A stretch of 44,999 bases of DNA from Enterococcus sp. 5H (GTDB taxonomy: Bacteria; Bacillota; Bacilli; Lactobacillales; Enterococcaceae). The position numbers and the translations under genes are program-made. The stretch lies in the NCBI RefSeq assembly GCF_028128615.1, contig NZ_AMDP01000017.1:1-44999 (forward strand), in the 5' to 3' direction. Below are positions 1-8,845 of the stretch, piece by piece. A model generated the notes under the pieces. That model searched no databases, had not been told where the DNA came from, and saw only the letters and a program-made list of their open reading frames with translations. The stretch's first letter is position 1. Each line of letters begins with the position of its first letter.

Positions 1-783
1 CATAAAAAAGTACAAGCAGTCACCGGTCATATTAATGCCAGAAACAAAAAAAGTTCCTTGCTTTCTTATTTATTAGATATGCGTTATGATAATGCCTTTC
101 GTGTGGAACGTGCTTCTCAATCGGTTACCGGGAATATTTTAGTCTGTTCAGGTCCGATTAGCTGTTATCGCCGTGACGTTGTCATGGATAACTTGGATCG
201 TTATTTGAATCAAACTGTTTTTGGGGTCCCCGCTCATGTAGGGGATGATCGTTGCCTAACCAATTATGCGAATGAACGTGGAAAAACAGTTTATCAGGAA
301 ACGGCTAAATGTATTACGGATGTCCCGGAAAAAATTGGTGTCTTTCTAAAGCAGCAAACGCGCTGGAGTAAATCCTTTTTTAGAGAAAGTTTTATTTCAA
401 TGAAACTGATCCGAAAAAGACCCCTGGTTTTTGTTTGGTCAATCACGGAAATTTTATTGTGGATCATCTTTTTAGGGGCTGTGTCCTATAATATTTTCTG
501 GCACTTTGGTGATTTAGGTGCGAAGGATTGGTTGTTCTTTTTACTCCTAGCCTGCCTATCGGCTTATGCGAGAAATGTGCATTATATCTTTAAAGATCCT
601 GTCTGTTATTTACTCGCACCGGTGTATGGCCTTTTCCATTTCTTTACGATTCATATTGTTCGAATGTATGCCCTTTTGACATTGAGAATCAATAAGTGGG
701 GAACACGGTGGAAAAAACGAAATAGACATAATATAAAAAGTATAGAGAATACTCAGTTTTTGCAGGTAAAAAAAGCTTGGTGA
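1..783 (+). CDS. Hyaluronan-synthase-like family 2 glycosyltransferase, 3' part
   Basis: The reading frame is open from base 1, so the 5' end lies outside the window; 260 codons remain. Visible motifs are GDDR (241-252), typical of processive family 2 synthases, and QxxRW (QQTRW, 352-366), which holds the growing polysaccharide at the membrane. About three hydrophobic helices follow. The stretch around QQTRW and the following WSKSFFRES resembles streptococcal HasA-type synthases, so hyaluronan or a related N-acetylglucosamine polymer is a reasonable guess; a poly-GlcNAc or chitin-oligosaccharide synthase is possible. The enzyme would act in the cytoplasmic membrane using UDP-sugars. No partner genes are visible. 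The gene ends before a strong bidirectional terminator. Family is confident, substrate is not. Confidence 0.8.
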   Translation, partial: HKKVQAVTGHINARNKKSSLLSYLLDMRYDNAFRVERASQSVTGNILVCSGPISCYRRDVVMDNLDRYLNQTVFGVPAHVGDDRCLTNYANERGKTVYQETAKCITDVPEKIGVFLKQQTRWSKSFFRESFISMKLIRKRPLVFVWSITEILLWIIFLGAVSYNIFWHFGDLGAKDWLFFLLLACLSAYARNVHYIFKDPVCYLLAPVYGLFHFFTIHIVRMYALLTLRINKWGTRWKKRNRHNIKSIENTQFLQVKKAW

Positions 784-838
784 ATATGAGGATTTTTATC
801 TTCTAGTTGTACTAGAATAGATGTAAAAGTTAAAAAGA

Positions 839-880
839 CACAAACAAATCTTCTAGTTAAGAAGTTTGTTTGTGCCTTTC
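839..880. terminator. Bidirectional rho-independent terminator
   Basis: A stem of 14 base pairs with one bulged T (839-853 against 861-874, loop TAGTTAA) lies between two convergent genes. T-rich sequence follows on the plus strand, and a run of A before it gives a T-run on the minus strand, so it can end both the glycosyltransferase and the gene at 891-2006. Confidence 0.8.
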
Positions 881-890
881 ATTGTCATTT

Positions 891-2006
891 TTAGTAGCAT
901 TTAGAACAAGGGGTTAAACCTCTTGCTTGGGCTTCTTCTAAAGTTGCAGGAGTGTAAGTACCATTTCCACATTTCCGATTATGATATTTACTTCCTGTAG
1001 CGGTTACTAAAACCATTTCTCCAGTTGCTTGAGCTTGTTGTGCTGCGGCTTCTTGCTCAGCGTTTTTTTGCGCTTCTGCAAGTTTTTTAGCTTCTTCTTT
1101 TTGAGCTGTTAGTGTTTGCTTAATTTTATTTGCTCGGTTGGTAAATTCTTCATTTCCGTTGGGGATTTCATTAATTTTAGCAATTGCTTCATTGTAATGT
1201 TCATCACTAGGTTCTTGCTCAGCTTTTTCCACTGCTGCACGAGCTGCTGCAATTTGTTTTTCAGTTGTTTCTTTTTCCGTAATTTTATGTTGAACAGTAG
1301 CTAATCGTTTACTCAAATCAGCTTTATTTAATGTTGCTTTAGCAACTAAAGCGGTAGCAGAGTCTAAGTTTTCTTTTGTTTGTTTTGTTTCGGCTAGTTC
1401 AACAGCTTCATAGATAGGAACGTTGTCTTTAACGATGGCTAAGCGTTCTGTAAGATCTGCCTGCTCTTTGGTTAATGAAGTAATGAGGGTCGCAGCTTCA
1501 TCATAATTCTTTCTAGTGGGTTTACTTTCCGCCAAGGTTAAAGCTGTTTCTGCTGATTCTATGGCCTCTTGATCTTGTTTTTCGTCATTTAAAAAGGCAA
1601 CAAAGGCTTTCGATGGTTTGACCTCAACTGTCTCAGCTTTATCAGCATCACCGACTGAAGCAACAAACGTTAGTTTTTTTGTCTGATCATTTTTTAAAGT
1701 TACTTTGTAAGTGAAGTTACCATCTTTTGTTTGAATTTTTTCTCCATCAACAGTCAGTTGACTGTTGTCATTCGTTTTTCCTGTAATTGTTGCGACGCCT
1801 GAGGTATTTGTTTCGATTGCCTGTTTATCTATTTCTAATTTTGGGGAAGATGTGGATAAACTAACTGCTCCAACTGCGATAATGAAACTAATACCTGTTA
1901 TCAGTAAAGGGCGTTTCTTTGATTGTTTCGTAAATAAAGCTCGTATTGATAAAATAGCACCTATAATAATACCTAAAAAACTTAAAATCCCAATAAACGC
2001 TGCCAT
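891..2006 (-). CDS. Membrane-anchored protein with helical repeats and C-terminal Cys/His site
   Basis: A 371-residue protein of unknown function. Two hydrophobic segments (about residues 3-24 and 33-51) are followed by an Ig-like beta region (about 55-130). Three similar helical units follow, each with the pattern LAES/AETK...KxxLxxA, then a Glu/Ala/Gln-rich coiled coil to about residue 330. The C-terminus has His342, Cys346, Cys367 and Cys370 in a YHxxxC...CxxC arrangement like small Ada-type or excalibur-type metal-binding modules, so it probably binds zinc. The start is supported by GGAGGAG seven bases upstream. It is divergent from cinA and has its own candidate promoter. Family resemblance is general; no specific role can be assigned. 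Confidence 0.75.
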   Translation of the reverse strand: MAAFIGILSFLGIIIGAILSIRALFTKQSKKRPLLITGISFIIAVGAVSLSTSSPKLEIDKQAIETNTSGVATITGKTNDNSQLTVDGEKIQTKDGNFTYKVTLKNDQTKKLTFVASVGDADKAETVEVKPSKAFVAFLNDEKQDQEAIESAETALTLAESKPTRKNYDEAATLITSLTKEQADLTERLAIVKDNVPIYEAVELAETKQTKENLDSATALVAKATLNKADLSKRLATVQHKITEKETTEKQIAAARAAVEKAEQEPSDEHYNEAIAKINEIPNGNEEFTNRANKIKQTLTAQKEEAKKLAEAQKNAEQEAAAQQAQATGEMVLVTATGSKYHNRKCGNGTYTPATLEEAQARGLTPCSKCY

Positions 2007-2041
2007 AATTCTTTAACTCCTCCTTTTTCTTTATTAAACAA

Positions 2042-2070
2042 ATTGTACCATATTATTAATCATATGATAA
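2042..2070 (-). promoter_or_regulatory. Candidate promoter for the 891-2006 gene
   Basis: On the minus strand, TTATCA (2065-2070) and TACAAT (2042-2047) are 17 bases apart, and the -10 box is preceded by TGG, an extended -10. It lies about 36 bases upstream of the start codon. Confidence 0.55.
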
Positions 2071-2096
2071 TCATTTTGTTGATTTAAAAAGTCTTT

Positions 2097-2127
2097 TTGA
2101 AGCTTTAAAAAAAATTCTTGTGATAAA
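2097..2127 (+). promoter_or_regulatory. Candidate promoter for cinA
   Basis: TTGAAG (2097-2102) is followed 19 bases later by GATAAA (2122-2127), which has an upstream TG. Spacing is slightly long, so this is only a candidate; no better pair was found before the cinA ribosome binding site. Confidence 0.35.
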
Positions 2128-2175
2128 ATGAAAATAAGAACCGTTTTCGTATACTTAATAGAGAAGAGGAGAAAA

Positions 2176-3423
2176 ATGAAAGCAGAGATTATAGCCGTTG
2201 GTACAGAGTTGTTACTAGGTCAAGTTGTCAATACAAATGCGACTTTTTTATCAGAAGAGTTAGCTGATTTAGGAATTGAAGTATATTATCACACTGTTGT
2301 TGGGGACAATCCATCACGATTGAAAAAATTATTGACTGAAGCCCAAAAACGGAGTGATTTAGTCGTTTTATGTGGTGGTTTAGGACCAACAGATGATGAC
2401 TTGACTAAAGACACAGTTGCAGAGCATATTAACCACTCATTGATTCAAGATGAACAGGCACTTGCTAAGCTACATGAGTTTTTTACTTTTTCAAAAAATA
2501 AAATGACGGAAAACAATTTAAGACAGACGCTGATGATCGATGGAGGAATAGGTATTCAAAATCCAACAGGACTTGCTGTAGGAACCTTAATTACCGAAAG
2601 TAGAACTACCTATTTGCTATTGCCAGGTCCGCCTAATGAGTTAAAACCTATGTTTCAGCAAAACGCACGTCCTTTGTTAAAACAGCTTTTTCCACAAAAA
2701 GAACAACTAATTTCAAGAGTTCTTCGTTTTTATGGTATTGGAGAGTCACAATTAGTTACTGATTTGAAGGAACTAATTGATACACAAACGAATCCAACTA
2801 TCGCACCATATGCTAAGCCAAATGAAGTAACGTTACGACTAACAGCAAAGACAGCAGATAATGAACTAGGTCAACAGTTGCTAAATGGCATAGAGACCCA
2901 AGTTTTGGAAAAAGTTGGGGAATTTTTCTATGGGTATGGTGATGAAAACAGCTTAGTGAAAGTAACGGTAGATCAGTTGAAAGAATCTGGTAAAACAGTT
3001 TCTGCTGCAGAAAGTCTAACTGCGGGTCTTTTTCAAAGTACATTAGGAGATGTTTCTGGTGTTTCTGAAGTTTTCAAAGGAGGTTTTGTGACATATTCGG
3101 CAGAGACAAAAGAACAATTTTTAGGTATTGACCATGAACTGTTAGAAAAAGCTGGTGTTGTTAGTGAAGCCTGTGCAATTGCTATGGCAGAACAAGCGAG
3201 AAAATTAGCTAATACAGATTTTGCTGTTTCATTCACAGGTGTAGCAGGTCCAGATGAGTTAGAAGGGCAACCAGTAGGAACTGTTTGGATTGGTTTGGCA
3301 GAAAAAGGAAAACCTGCTTTTGCAGTGTTGTGTCACTTTAATCGGGATCGCAGTTATATTCGTCAAAGCGCTGTGATGAAAGGATTAGATATGATTCGTA
3401 GAGCAATTAATAAGAAAAAATAA
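2176..3423 (+). CDS. cinA: CinA family protein, MoaB-like plus nicotinamide-nucleotide amidase domains
   Basis: A 415-residue CinA homologue. The N-terminal molybdopterin-binding-like domain has GTELLLGQ near residue 9 and GGLGPTDDD at 67-75. The C-terminal domain, from about residue 255, has [10 protein letters not shown] and SFTGVAGP, typical of PncC-type deamidases acting on nicotinamide mononucleotide. In streptococci and enterococci cinA sits directly before recA and is linked to competence or recombination; here recA starts 107 bases downstream. The in-frame ATG at 2128 is 16 codons upstream, but 2176 is chosen because GAGAAGAGGAG lies just before it and [11 protein letters not shown] is the conserved family start. 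Length matches the family. Confidence 0.93.
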   Translation: MKAEIIAVGTELLLGQVVNTNATFLSEELADLGIEVYYHTVVGDNPSRLKKLLTEAQKRSDLVVLCGGLGPTDDDLTKDTVAEHINHSLIQDEQALAKLHEFFTFSKNKMTENNLRQTLMIDGGIGIQNPTGLAVGTLITESRTTYLLLPGPPNELKPMFQQNARPLLKQLFPQKEQLISRVLRFYGIGESQLVTDLKELIDTQTNPTIAPYAKPNEVTLRLTAKTADNELGQQLLNGIETQVLEKVGEFFYGYGDENSLVKVTVDQLKESGKTVSAAESLTAGLFQSTLGDVSGVSEVFKGGFVTYSAETKEQFLGIDHELLEKAGVVSEACAIAMAEQARKLANTDFAVSFTGVAGPDELEGQPVGTVWIGLAEKGKPAFAVLCHFNRDRSYIRQSAVMKGLDMIRRAINKKK

Positions 3424-3428
3424 AAAGG

Positions 3429-3442
3429 CGAATGTTTGTTCG
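3429..3442 (+). promoter_or_regulatory. LexA (DinR) operator of recA
   Basis: The site CGAATGTTTGTTCG closely follows the Gram-positive SOS box (CGAAC-N4-GTTCG), with one deviation in the left half. It lies eight bases upstream of the recA -35 box, as expected for DNA-damage-inducible recA. It also lies just after the cinA stop codon. Confidence 0.8.
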
Positions 3443-3450
3443 TTTTTCTC

Positions 3451-3479
3451 TTGCTTTTTTTAAATAAACCAGTTATGAT
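3451..3479 (+). promoter_or_regulatory. recA promoter
   Basis: TTGCTT (3451-3456) and TATGAT (3474-3479) are 17 bases apart. This places the transcription start near 3486, about 45 bases before the recA start codon, directly downstream of the LexA box. Confidence 0.7.
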
Positions 3480-3530
3480 ATATTTATTGAAAAAGAACTT
3501 AAATCGTTTATATATAAGGAGGATTATCGA

Positions 3531-4580
3531 TTGGCAGATGATCGTAAAGTGGCTTTAGATGCCGCACTAAAAAAAATTGAAAAGAACTTTGGTAAAGGTT
3601 CCGTAATGAAATTAGGGGAAAAAGTTGACCAGCAAATTTCTACTATTCCGAGTGGTTCACTAGCATTAGATGTTGCTTTAGGAGTAGGTGGCTATCCTCG
3701 TGGGCGGATTGTTGAAGTCTACGGACCGGAAAGTTCTGGTAAAACAACTGTTGCATTGCATGCGATTGCCTCTGTTCAACAACAAGGCGGTACAGCAGCA
3801 TTTATCGATGCTGAGCATGCATTAGACCCGCAATATGCGCAAAAATTAGGTGTAAATATTGATGAATTACTACTTTCACAGCCTGATACTGGTGAACAAG
3901 GATTAGAGATTGCTGATGCTTTGGTATCAAGTGGTGCCATTGATATCGTAGTTATTGATTCGGTTGCTGCTTTAGTACCTCGTGCCGAAATCGACGGAGA
4001 AATGGGTGCAAGCCATGTAGGTTTACAAGCACGTTTGATGTCACAAGCCTTACGTAAACTTTCAGGATCAATTAACAAGACAAAAACAATCGCGATCTTT
4101 ATTAACCAAATTCGTGAAAAAGTTGGTGTTATGTTCGGTAATCCTGAGACAACTCCAGGAGGGCGTGCACTTAAATTTTACGCTACTGTTCGTTTAGAAG
4201 TAAGAAGAGCAGAGCAATTAAAGCAAGGAACAGATATCATTGGTAACCGTACAAAGATCAAAGTTGTTAAAAATAAAGTTGCACCGCCTTTTAAAGTAGC
4301 TGAAGTAGATATTATGTATGGTCAAGGAATCTCTCAAGAAGGAGAATTACTTGATATGGCGGTTGAAAAAGATATCATTGATAAAAGTGGTGCTTGGTAT
4401 GGCTATAAAGAAGAGCGTATTGGTCAAGGACGTGAGAACGTTAAGATCTATATGCAAGAACACCCAGAGATGGTTGAAGAAGTTTCAAAACGTGTTCGCG
4501 ATGCATTTGGTATCGGTGATGGGACAGCCGTCGTTGAAGTAGAAGAAGGGCAAGAAGAACTTCCACTTGACGAAGAATAA
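3531..4580 (+). CDS. recA: Recombinase RecA
   Basis: A complete 349-residue RecA, the ATP-dependent strand-exchange protein of homologous recombination and co-protease for LexA. The Walker A motif GPESSGKT is at residues 65-72, and the Walker B strand ends in VVIDSV near residue 144. The acidic C-terminal tail ([12 protein letters not shown]) is typical. The start codon is TTG: it follows AAGGAGG (3516-3522) by eight bases and gives the expected MADDRK N-terminus. The gene has its own promoter and LexA box, so it is probably SOS-inducible, with possible read-through from cinA. A strong terminator follows. Confidence 0.98.
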   Translation: MADDRKVALDAALKKIEKNFGKGSVMKLGEKVDQQISTIPSGSLALDVALGVGGYPRGRIVEVYGPESSGKTTVALHAIASVQQQGGTAAFIDAEHALDPQYAQKLGVNIDELLLSQPDTGEQGLEIADALVSSGAIDIVVIDSVAALVPRAEIDGEMGASHVGLQARLMSQALRKLSGSINKTKTIAIFINQIREKVGVMFGNPETTPGGRALKFYATVRLEVRRAEQLKQGTDIIGNRTKIKVVKNKVAPPFKVAEVDIMYGQGISQEGELLDMAVEKDIIDKSGAWYGYKEERIGQGRENVKIYMQEHPEMVEEVSKRVRDAFGIGDGTAVVEVEEGQEELPLDEE

Positions 4581-4589
4581 TCTAATTTT

Positions 4590-4639
4590 AAAAGCAATTC
4601 AATGAAAGTCATCAAGGCTTTTCATGGATTGCTTTTTTT
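4590..4639 (+). terminator. recA terminator
   Basis: An imperfect stem pairs AAAAGCAAT...CAATGAAA with TTTCATGGATTGCTTTT around the loop near 4610-4617 and ends in a T-run. It starts nine bases after the recA stop. Confidence 0.85.
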
Positions 4640-4665
4640 ATACAATCGAATCTTGTTGTCAATCG

Positions 4666-4694
4666 AGGCTCTTTAATCCAGAAAGGGCTTTTTT
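4666..4694 (+). terminator. Second short hairpin with T-run before rny
   Basis: AGGCTCTTT (4666-4674) pairs with AAAGGGCTT (4682-4690), with two G-T wobbles and a seven-base loop, followed by T residues. It may back up the recA terminator or insulate the rny promoter, which starts four bases later. Confidence 0.4.
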
Positions 4695-4697
4695 GAG

Positions 4698-4726
4698 TTG
4701 ACACACTGAGATACAAACATTAGAAT
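4698..4726 (+). promoter_or_regulatory. rny promoter
   Basis: A consensus TTGACA (4698-4703) and TAGAAT (4721-4726) are exactly 17 bases apart. This implies a 5' untranslated region of about 100 bases before rny. Confidence 0.75.
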
Positions 4727-4837
4727 AAAGTTGTGTGTAAATACACGTATGCAAGTAGGCATATTGATAATTGATTATAGTTTATCAGAAAACTACATGA
4801 ATATTGAAAATTTGAAGATAGTATGGAGGTGGAAACA

Positions 4838-6394
4838 ATGGGTTTAGAAATTCTCCTCGCTATCATCGCGTTAATTGTTGGTCTTGGTTTAGGGTTAGTC
4901 GTTGCAAAATCACGTCATGAAAAGACTATAGATGGTGCAAAAAATTCCGCTGAAGGCATCATTGAAAGTGCCAATAAAGAAGCGGAAACTCTAAAAAAAG
5001 CGGCTTTATTAGAAGCTATGGAAGAGAACCAGAAGTATCGATCAGAAATTGAAAGTGAGTTGAAAGAAAACAAAGTAGAACTTAAATCTCAAGAAAATCG
5101 TTTACTCCAAAGAGAACAGACATTGGACCGTAAAGATGATACTCTTGAAAAACGTGAAAACTCACTGGAAGAAAAAGAAGAGAAACTTGGTGCTAGACAG
5201 CAATTAATTGATGAGCGAGAAAAAGTTGTAGAAGAACTGGTTGAAAAGCAACACCAAGAAATAGAACGTATTGCTTCACTATCAAAAGATGAAGCAAAAG
5301 ATATCATCATGAAATCAACTGAAGAAGAATTAAGTCATGAATTGACTGTAATGGTTAAAGAATCTGAACAACGCGCAAAAGAAGAGTCAGATCGTAAAGC
5401 TAAAAACTTACTATCTCTAGCAATTCAACGTTGTGCTGCTGATTCGGTTTCTGAAACAACTGTTTCTGTTGTCAGTTTACCAAACGATGAAATGAAAGGT
5501 AGAATCATTGGTCGTGAGGGACGAAATATCCGTACGTTAGAAACTTTGACTGGGATTGACTTGATTATTGACGATACACCAGAAGCTGTTGTTCTTTCAG
5601 GATTTGATCCTATCCGTAGAGAGATCGCTCGTATGACTCTTGAAAAATTAATTCAAGATGGTCGAATTCATCCTGCTCGTATTGAAGAGATGGTTGAAAA
5701 ATCTCGTAAAGAGATGGACGAACGAATCCGTGAATACGGTGAGCAAGCTGCCTTTGAAGTTGGCGCTCACACATTACACCCAGATCTAATCAAGATTTTA
5801 GGTCGTTTACGTTTCCGTACAAGTTATGGTCAAAATGTATTAAACCATTCCATTGAAGTTGCTAAATTAACAGGTGTTTTAGCTGCAGAATTAGGTGAAG
5901 ATGTTCAGTTAGCTAAACGTGCTGGATTACTTCATGACATTGGTAAAGCGCTAGACCATGAAATTGAAGGTTCTCACGTGGAAATCGGTGCTGAATTAGC
6001 GGCGAAATACAAAGAGAATGCTACAGTAATCAATGCGATTGCATCCCATCATGGTGACATCGAAGCAACATCAGTTATTTCTGTATTAGTTGCTGCAGCG
6101 GATGCTTTGTCAGCTGCAAGACCGGGGGCTCGTAGCGAGTCTATGGAAAACTATATTCGCCGTCTAGAAAACTTAGAAAATATTTCTAATGGATTTGATG
6201 GTGTGGAATCTAGTTTTGCTGTACAAGCAGGACGTGAAGTTCGTGTGATGGTTAAACCAGATGAAATTACTGATTTGGAAGCTGTTCGTTTAGTTAGAGA
6301 TATTCGCAAGAAGATTGAAGACGATTTAGATTACCCTGGTCATATTAAAGTGACGGTAATTAGAGAAACACGTGCAGTAGATTATGCAAAATAA
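4838..6394 (+). CDS. rny: Ribonuclease Y
   Basis: RNase Y is the membrane-tethered endoribonuclease that starts mRNA decay in many Gram-positive bacteria. The 518-residue protein has one N-terminal transmembrane helix (about 3-24), a long charged coiled coil (about 30-195), a KH RNA-binding domain with [10 protein letters not shown] at 221-230, and an HD hydrolase domain with the His-Asp pair at 366-367 (LLHDIGKA). An ATG five codons upstream (4823) is possible, but GGAGG lies inside that extension and correctly precedes 4838, and MGLEILL begins the membrane helix. The length matches the family. It is transcribed from its own consensus promoter after recA, a gene order common in enterococci. 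Confidence 0.97.
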   Translation: MGLEILLAIIALIVGLGLGLVVAKSRHEKTIDGAKNSAEGIIESANKEAETLKKAALLEAMEENQKYRSEIESELKENKVELKSQENRLLQREQTLDRKDDTLEKRENSLEEKEEKLGARQQLIDEREKVVEELVEKQHQEIERIASLSKDEAKDIIMKSTEEELSHELTVMVKESEQRAKEESDRKAKNLLSLAIQRCAADSVSETTVSVVSLPNDEMKGRIIGREGRNIRTLETLTGIDLIIDDTPEAVVLSGFDPIRREIARMTLEKLIQDGRIHPARIEEMVEKSRKEMDERIREYGEQAAFEVGAHTLHPDLIKILGRLRFRTSYGQNVLNHSIEVAKLTGVLAAELGEDVQLAKRAGLLHDIGKALDHEIEGSHVEIGAELAAKYKENATVINAIASHHGDIEATSVISVLVAAADALSAARPGARSESMENYIRRLENLENISNGFDGVESSFAVQAGREVRVMVKPDEITDLEAVRLVRDIRKKIEDDLDYPGHIKVTVIRETRAVDYAK

Positions 6395-6409
6395 GTAAAT
6401 AAACGTAAA

Positions 6410-6446
6410 AGAAGCACAACCATCAGGTTTGTAGCTTCTTTTTTTC
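6410..6446 (+). terminator. rny terminator
   Basis: AGAAGC-ACAACC pairs with GGTTTGTAGCTTCT, followed by a T-run, 15 bases after the rny stop codon. Confidence 0.85.
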
Positions 6447-6501
6447 TTTAAAATTAGAAAAAATTCAGAATATTTTTACTAAATCCCTCGTAGTGTTTTA
6501 A

Positions 6502-6530
6502 TTGCCTTGAACCTATAACTTTGTTATATT
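6502..6530 (+). promoter_or_regulatory. Promoter of the peptide-binding lipoprotein gene
   Basis: TTGCCT (6502-6507) and TATATT (6525-6530) are 17 bases apart, about 34 bases before the start codon. Confidence 0.55.
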
Positions 6531-6564
6531 CTTTATAGCTTTTAATAAATTGGGGGTTTTTTAT

Positions 6565-8214
6565 ATGAAATTAAAGAAAAGTGCTCTATTAGGCTTAGTA
6601 GCTTTATCAAGTCTAGCTTTAGCAGCCTGTGGAGGCGGCTCCAAAGATACTGGCGGTTCAGGAAGTGAAGAAAAAGTATTTAGATTTGTAGAAAGACAAG
6701 AAATGCCAAGTGCAGACCCATCATTAGCAACAGATGAAGTTAGTTTTGTTGCATTGAACAATGTTTATGAAGGAATTTATCGTCTAGATAAAGATAGTAA
6801 ACCTCAACCAGCTGGTGCTAGTGAAATGGCAGAAGTTAGTGAAGATGGTTTAACGTATAAAATTAAATTAAGAGAAGATGCTAAATGGACAGATGACAAA
6901 CCTGTTACAGCAGCGGATTTCGTTTATGGATGGCAAAGAACTGTAGATCCGGCAACAGGATCTGAATATGCTTATATGTTTAACTCAGTGAAAAATGCTG
7001 AAAAAATTTCTAAAGGTGAAATGAAAAAAGAAGAACTTGGAATCAAAGCAATTAGTGATTATGAATTAGAAATCACATTAGAAAGAGCAACACCGTTCTT
7101 TGATTATTTGTTAGCATTCCCATCGTTCTTGCCACAACGTCAAGATATTGCCGAAAAATTTGGTAAAGACTATACAACGACTAGCGACAATGCTGTATAC
7201 AATGGTCCGTTTACATTAACTGATTTTGATGGACCGGGAACAGATACTAGTTGGTCATATACAAAAAATGATAAATATTGGGATAAAGATACAGTGAAAC
7301 TAGATAAAGTTTCTGTTGATGTGGTTAAAGAAGCGCCAACTGCATTGAACTTGTTCCAAGATGGTCAAGCTGATGATGTCCCATTATCTGGTGAATTAGC
7401 ACAACAAATGAAGAGTGATCCAAATTACATTATCTTAAAAGGTGCAGCAACATTCTATCTTGAACCAAACCAAAGAGCAGAAGATTCTCCTTATCGTAAT
7501 GAGAACTTACGTAAAGCTTTATCTTATGCAATTGATCGTAAAGCTTTAGTAGATCAAATTCTTGCCAATGGTTCAACAGTCCCTCTAGGCTTGGTACCGG
7601 AAGGTTTAGCAACTAACCCGGAAACAGACGAAGATTTTGCCAAAGAAGCTGGCGATCCGATCGTTTATGATGTAGACAAAGCCAAAGAATCTTGGGAAAA
7701 AGCTAAAAAAGAACTAGGTATCTCTACTTTATCTGTAGATTTATTGATCGATGATACTGATAATGCGAAGAAAATGGCTGAATACTTACAAGGTTCATTA
7801 TCTGACACATTGGATGGCTTAAAAGTATCAGTAAGCCCAGTACCATTTTCTGTTCGTTTAGATCGTTCAAACAAAGGCGACTTTGAAATTGCTGTTAGTG
7901 CATGGGGAGCAGATTATGCAGACCCAAGTAGTTTCTTAGATTTATTTACAACAGATAACTCTTACAACAGAGGTCACTACTCAAACGCTGAGTACGATAA
8001 ATTAGTTGAAAGTGCGGCTACTACTAATGCAAACAATCCTGAAGCACGTTGGGATGACTTGCTAGGTGCAGAAAAAATTATCATGGATGATATGGGCGTT
8101 GTTCCATTGTACCAAAAAGCAGAAGCACGTCTTCGTTCTGAAAAAGTTAAAGATGTCGTGTACCACTCAACTGGTGCTAAATATGACTTTAAATGGACAT
8201 ATATAGAAGATTAA
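6565..8214 (+). CDS. Oligopeptide ABC transporter substrate-binding lipoprotein (OppA/SBP_bac_5 family)
   Basis: A 549-residue extracellular binding protein. The signal peptide ends in the lipobox LAAC, so Cys22 should be lipidated and hold the protein on the outer face of the membrane. A Gly/Ser linker follows, then a family 5 solute-binding domain with typical segments such as the WTDDKPVTAADFVYGW region. It would bind short peptides and hand them to an Opp-type permease. No permease or ATPase genes adjoin it, so it is an orphan; enterococci use such orphan proteins (PrgZ/TraC type) for peptide-pheromone uptake, but nothing here proves that. The ATG at 6565 is preferred over an in-frame TTG at 6550; the upstream GGGGG (6552-6556) is an unusual ribosome binding site. 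Confidence 0.92.
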   Translation: MKLKKSALLGLVALSSLALAACGGGSKDTGGSGSEEKVFRFVERQEMPSADPSLATDEVSFVALNNVYEGIYRLDKDSKPQPAGASEMAEVSEDGLTYKIKLREDAKWTDDKPVTAADFVYGWQRTVDPATGSEYAYMFNSVKNAEKISKGEMKKEELGIKAISDYELEITLERATPFFDYLLAFPSFLPQRQDIAEKFGKDYTTTSDNAVYNGPFTLTDFDGPGTDTSWSYTKNDKYWDKDTVKLDKVSVDVVKEAPTALNLFQDGQADDVPLSGELAQQMKSDPNYIILKGAATFYLEPNQRAEDSPYRNENLRKALSYAIDRKALVDQILANGSTVPLGLVPEGLATNPETDEDFAKEAGDPIVYDVDKAKESWEKAKKELGISTLSVDLLIDDTDNAKKMAEYLQGSLSDTLDGLKVSVSPVPFSVRLDRSNKGDFEIAVSAWGADYADPSSFLDLFTTDNSYNRGHYSNAEYDKLVESAATTNANNPEARWDDLLGAEKIIMDDMGVVPLYQKAEARLRSEKVKDVVYHSTGAKYDFKWTYIED

Positions 8215-8254
8215 ATAGAAGCAAAAGAGCTAAAACAAAAACGTTTAGCTCCGA

Positions 8255-8495
8255 GAACCAAGTAGGTACTATTTTACATCAGTTCGTATCTTACTGTGTT
8301 TCATAGTAATTTCCGCTTATTTCCGAAGGATCTGCTTTTTTCTCGCTGTTTATTCGGATCTAGTGAGTGAAACAAAACTGATCTTTAGTTTTGTCCCACT
8401 CACTTTGATGTGATCGGAATGAAGTGGAGTAGCTGCTTTTTATTCGTATTTAAAAAGTGCACCAAAACTTTTTATTAGTTTTGGTGCACTTTTTT
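8255..8495 (+). repeat. Dispersed structured element, copy 1
   Basis: The first 74 bases (8255-8328) match 42148-42221 at 69 of 74 positions. Within the head, 8292-8303 can pair with 8420-8431, and TTCCG (8311-8315) with CGGAA (8415-8419), closing a loop. That loop holds a strong hairpin (8362-8404: AGTGAGTG...CACTCACT). A T-rich tail containing ATTCG and a final terminator-like stem follow. Between the copies the stem shows paired changes (see findings). The region between the lipoprotein stop and the element has a small hairpin at 8227-8251 without a T-run. Function unknown; a 3' untranslated or small-RNA role, or a small mobile repeat, are options. Confidence 0.75.
8453..8495. terminator. 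Bidirectional terminator at the end of the element
   Basis: A perfect 17-bp stem (AAAAGTGCACCAAAACT and its complement) with a short loop has T-runs on both strands. It separates the lipoprotein gene and the convergent minus-strand operon. Confidence 0.85.
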
Positions 8496-8506
8496 GTTGA
8501 TAGTTA

Positions 8507-8845
8507 TTACATGTGAGTAGATCCGAAAAGAAAAACTCCTGAAACTTCGCGCAATATTTCAGCATATTGCGTTTTTTGTTTTCTTACGGGAGGCGTGATT
8601 ACTAATGGTGTTTTTGTTGTAACCATTTGTGAAGGCAGATTCATTGTTCTTTTGCGATAAACGAAAACGACTTCTTGCGGTTCATCTGTAAATACGCCTT
8701 CTTGGACAATAGAGTCATTAACTAATTCCCAAAATTGGCGTTCCTCTTCTTTTGCATAGTAAACTATCGTTGTTGGTTGGATAACTAATAAAAGAATTAG
8801 GAAAATAGTTAATGTTAATAAGTTAAAAGACTTCATTTTTTTCAT
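8507..8845 (-). CDS. Small membrane-anchored protein translationally coupled to an Mga-type regulator
   Basis: A 112-residue protein with one N-terminal hydrophobic helix (about 7-27) and a basic extracytoplasmic part; no family recognised. Its start lies inside the 3' end of the upstream regulator gene (stop at 8823), so translation is probably coupled. A TTG at 8851 would add two residues, but GAGAGG six bases before the ATG at 8845 supports 8845. The position suggests a partner or product of the regulator, perhaps a sensor or exported effector; that is inference from context only. Confidence 0.6.
   Translation of the reverse strand: MKKMKSFNLLTLTIFLILLLVIQPTTIVYYAKEEERQFWELVNDSIVQEGVFTDEPQEVVFVYRKRTMNLPSQMVTTKTPLVITPPVRKQKTQYAEILREVSGVFLFGSTHM

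Noticed and set aside
2128-2175. Upstream ATG giving cinA 16 extra residues
   Set aside because: No ribosome site there, and the family N-terminus begins at 2176 after a good site.
8255-8410. Open plus-strand frame through the head of the structured element in both copies
   Set aside because: Differences between the copies fall mostly at second codon positions and change residues, while base pairing is kept, so coding is unlikely.
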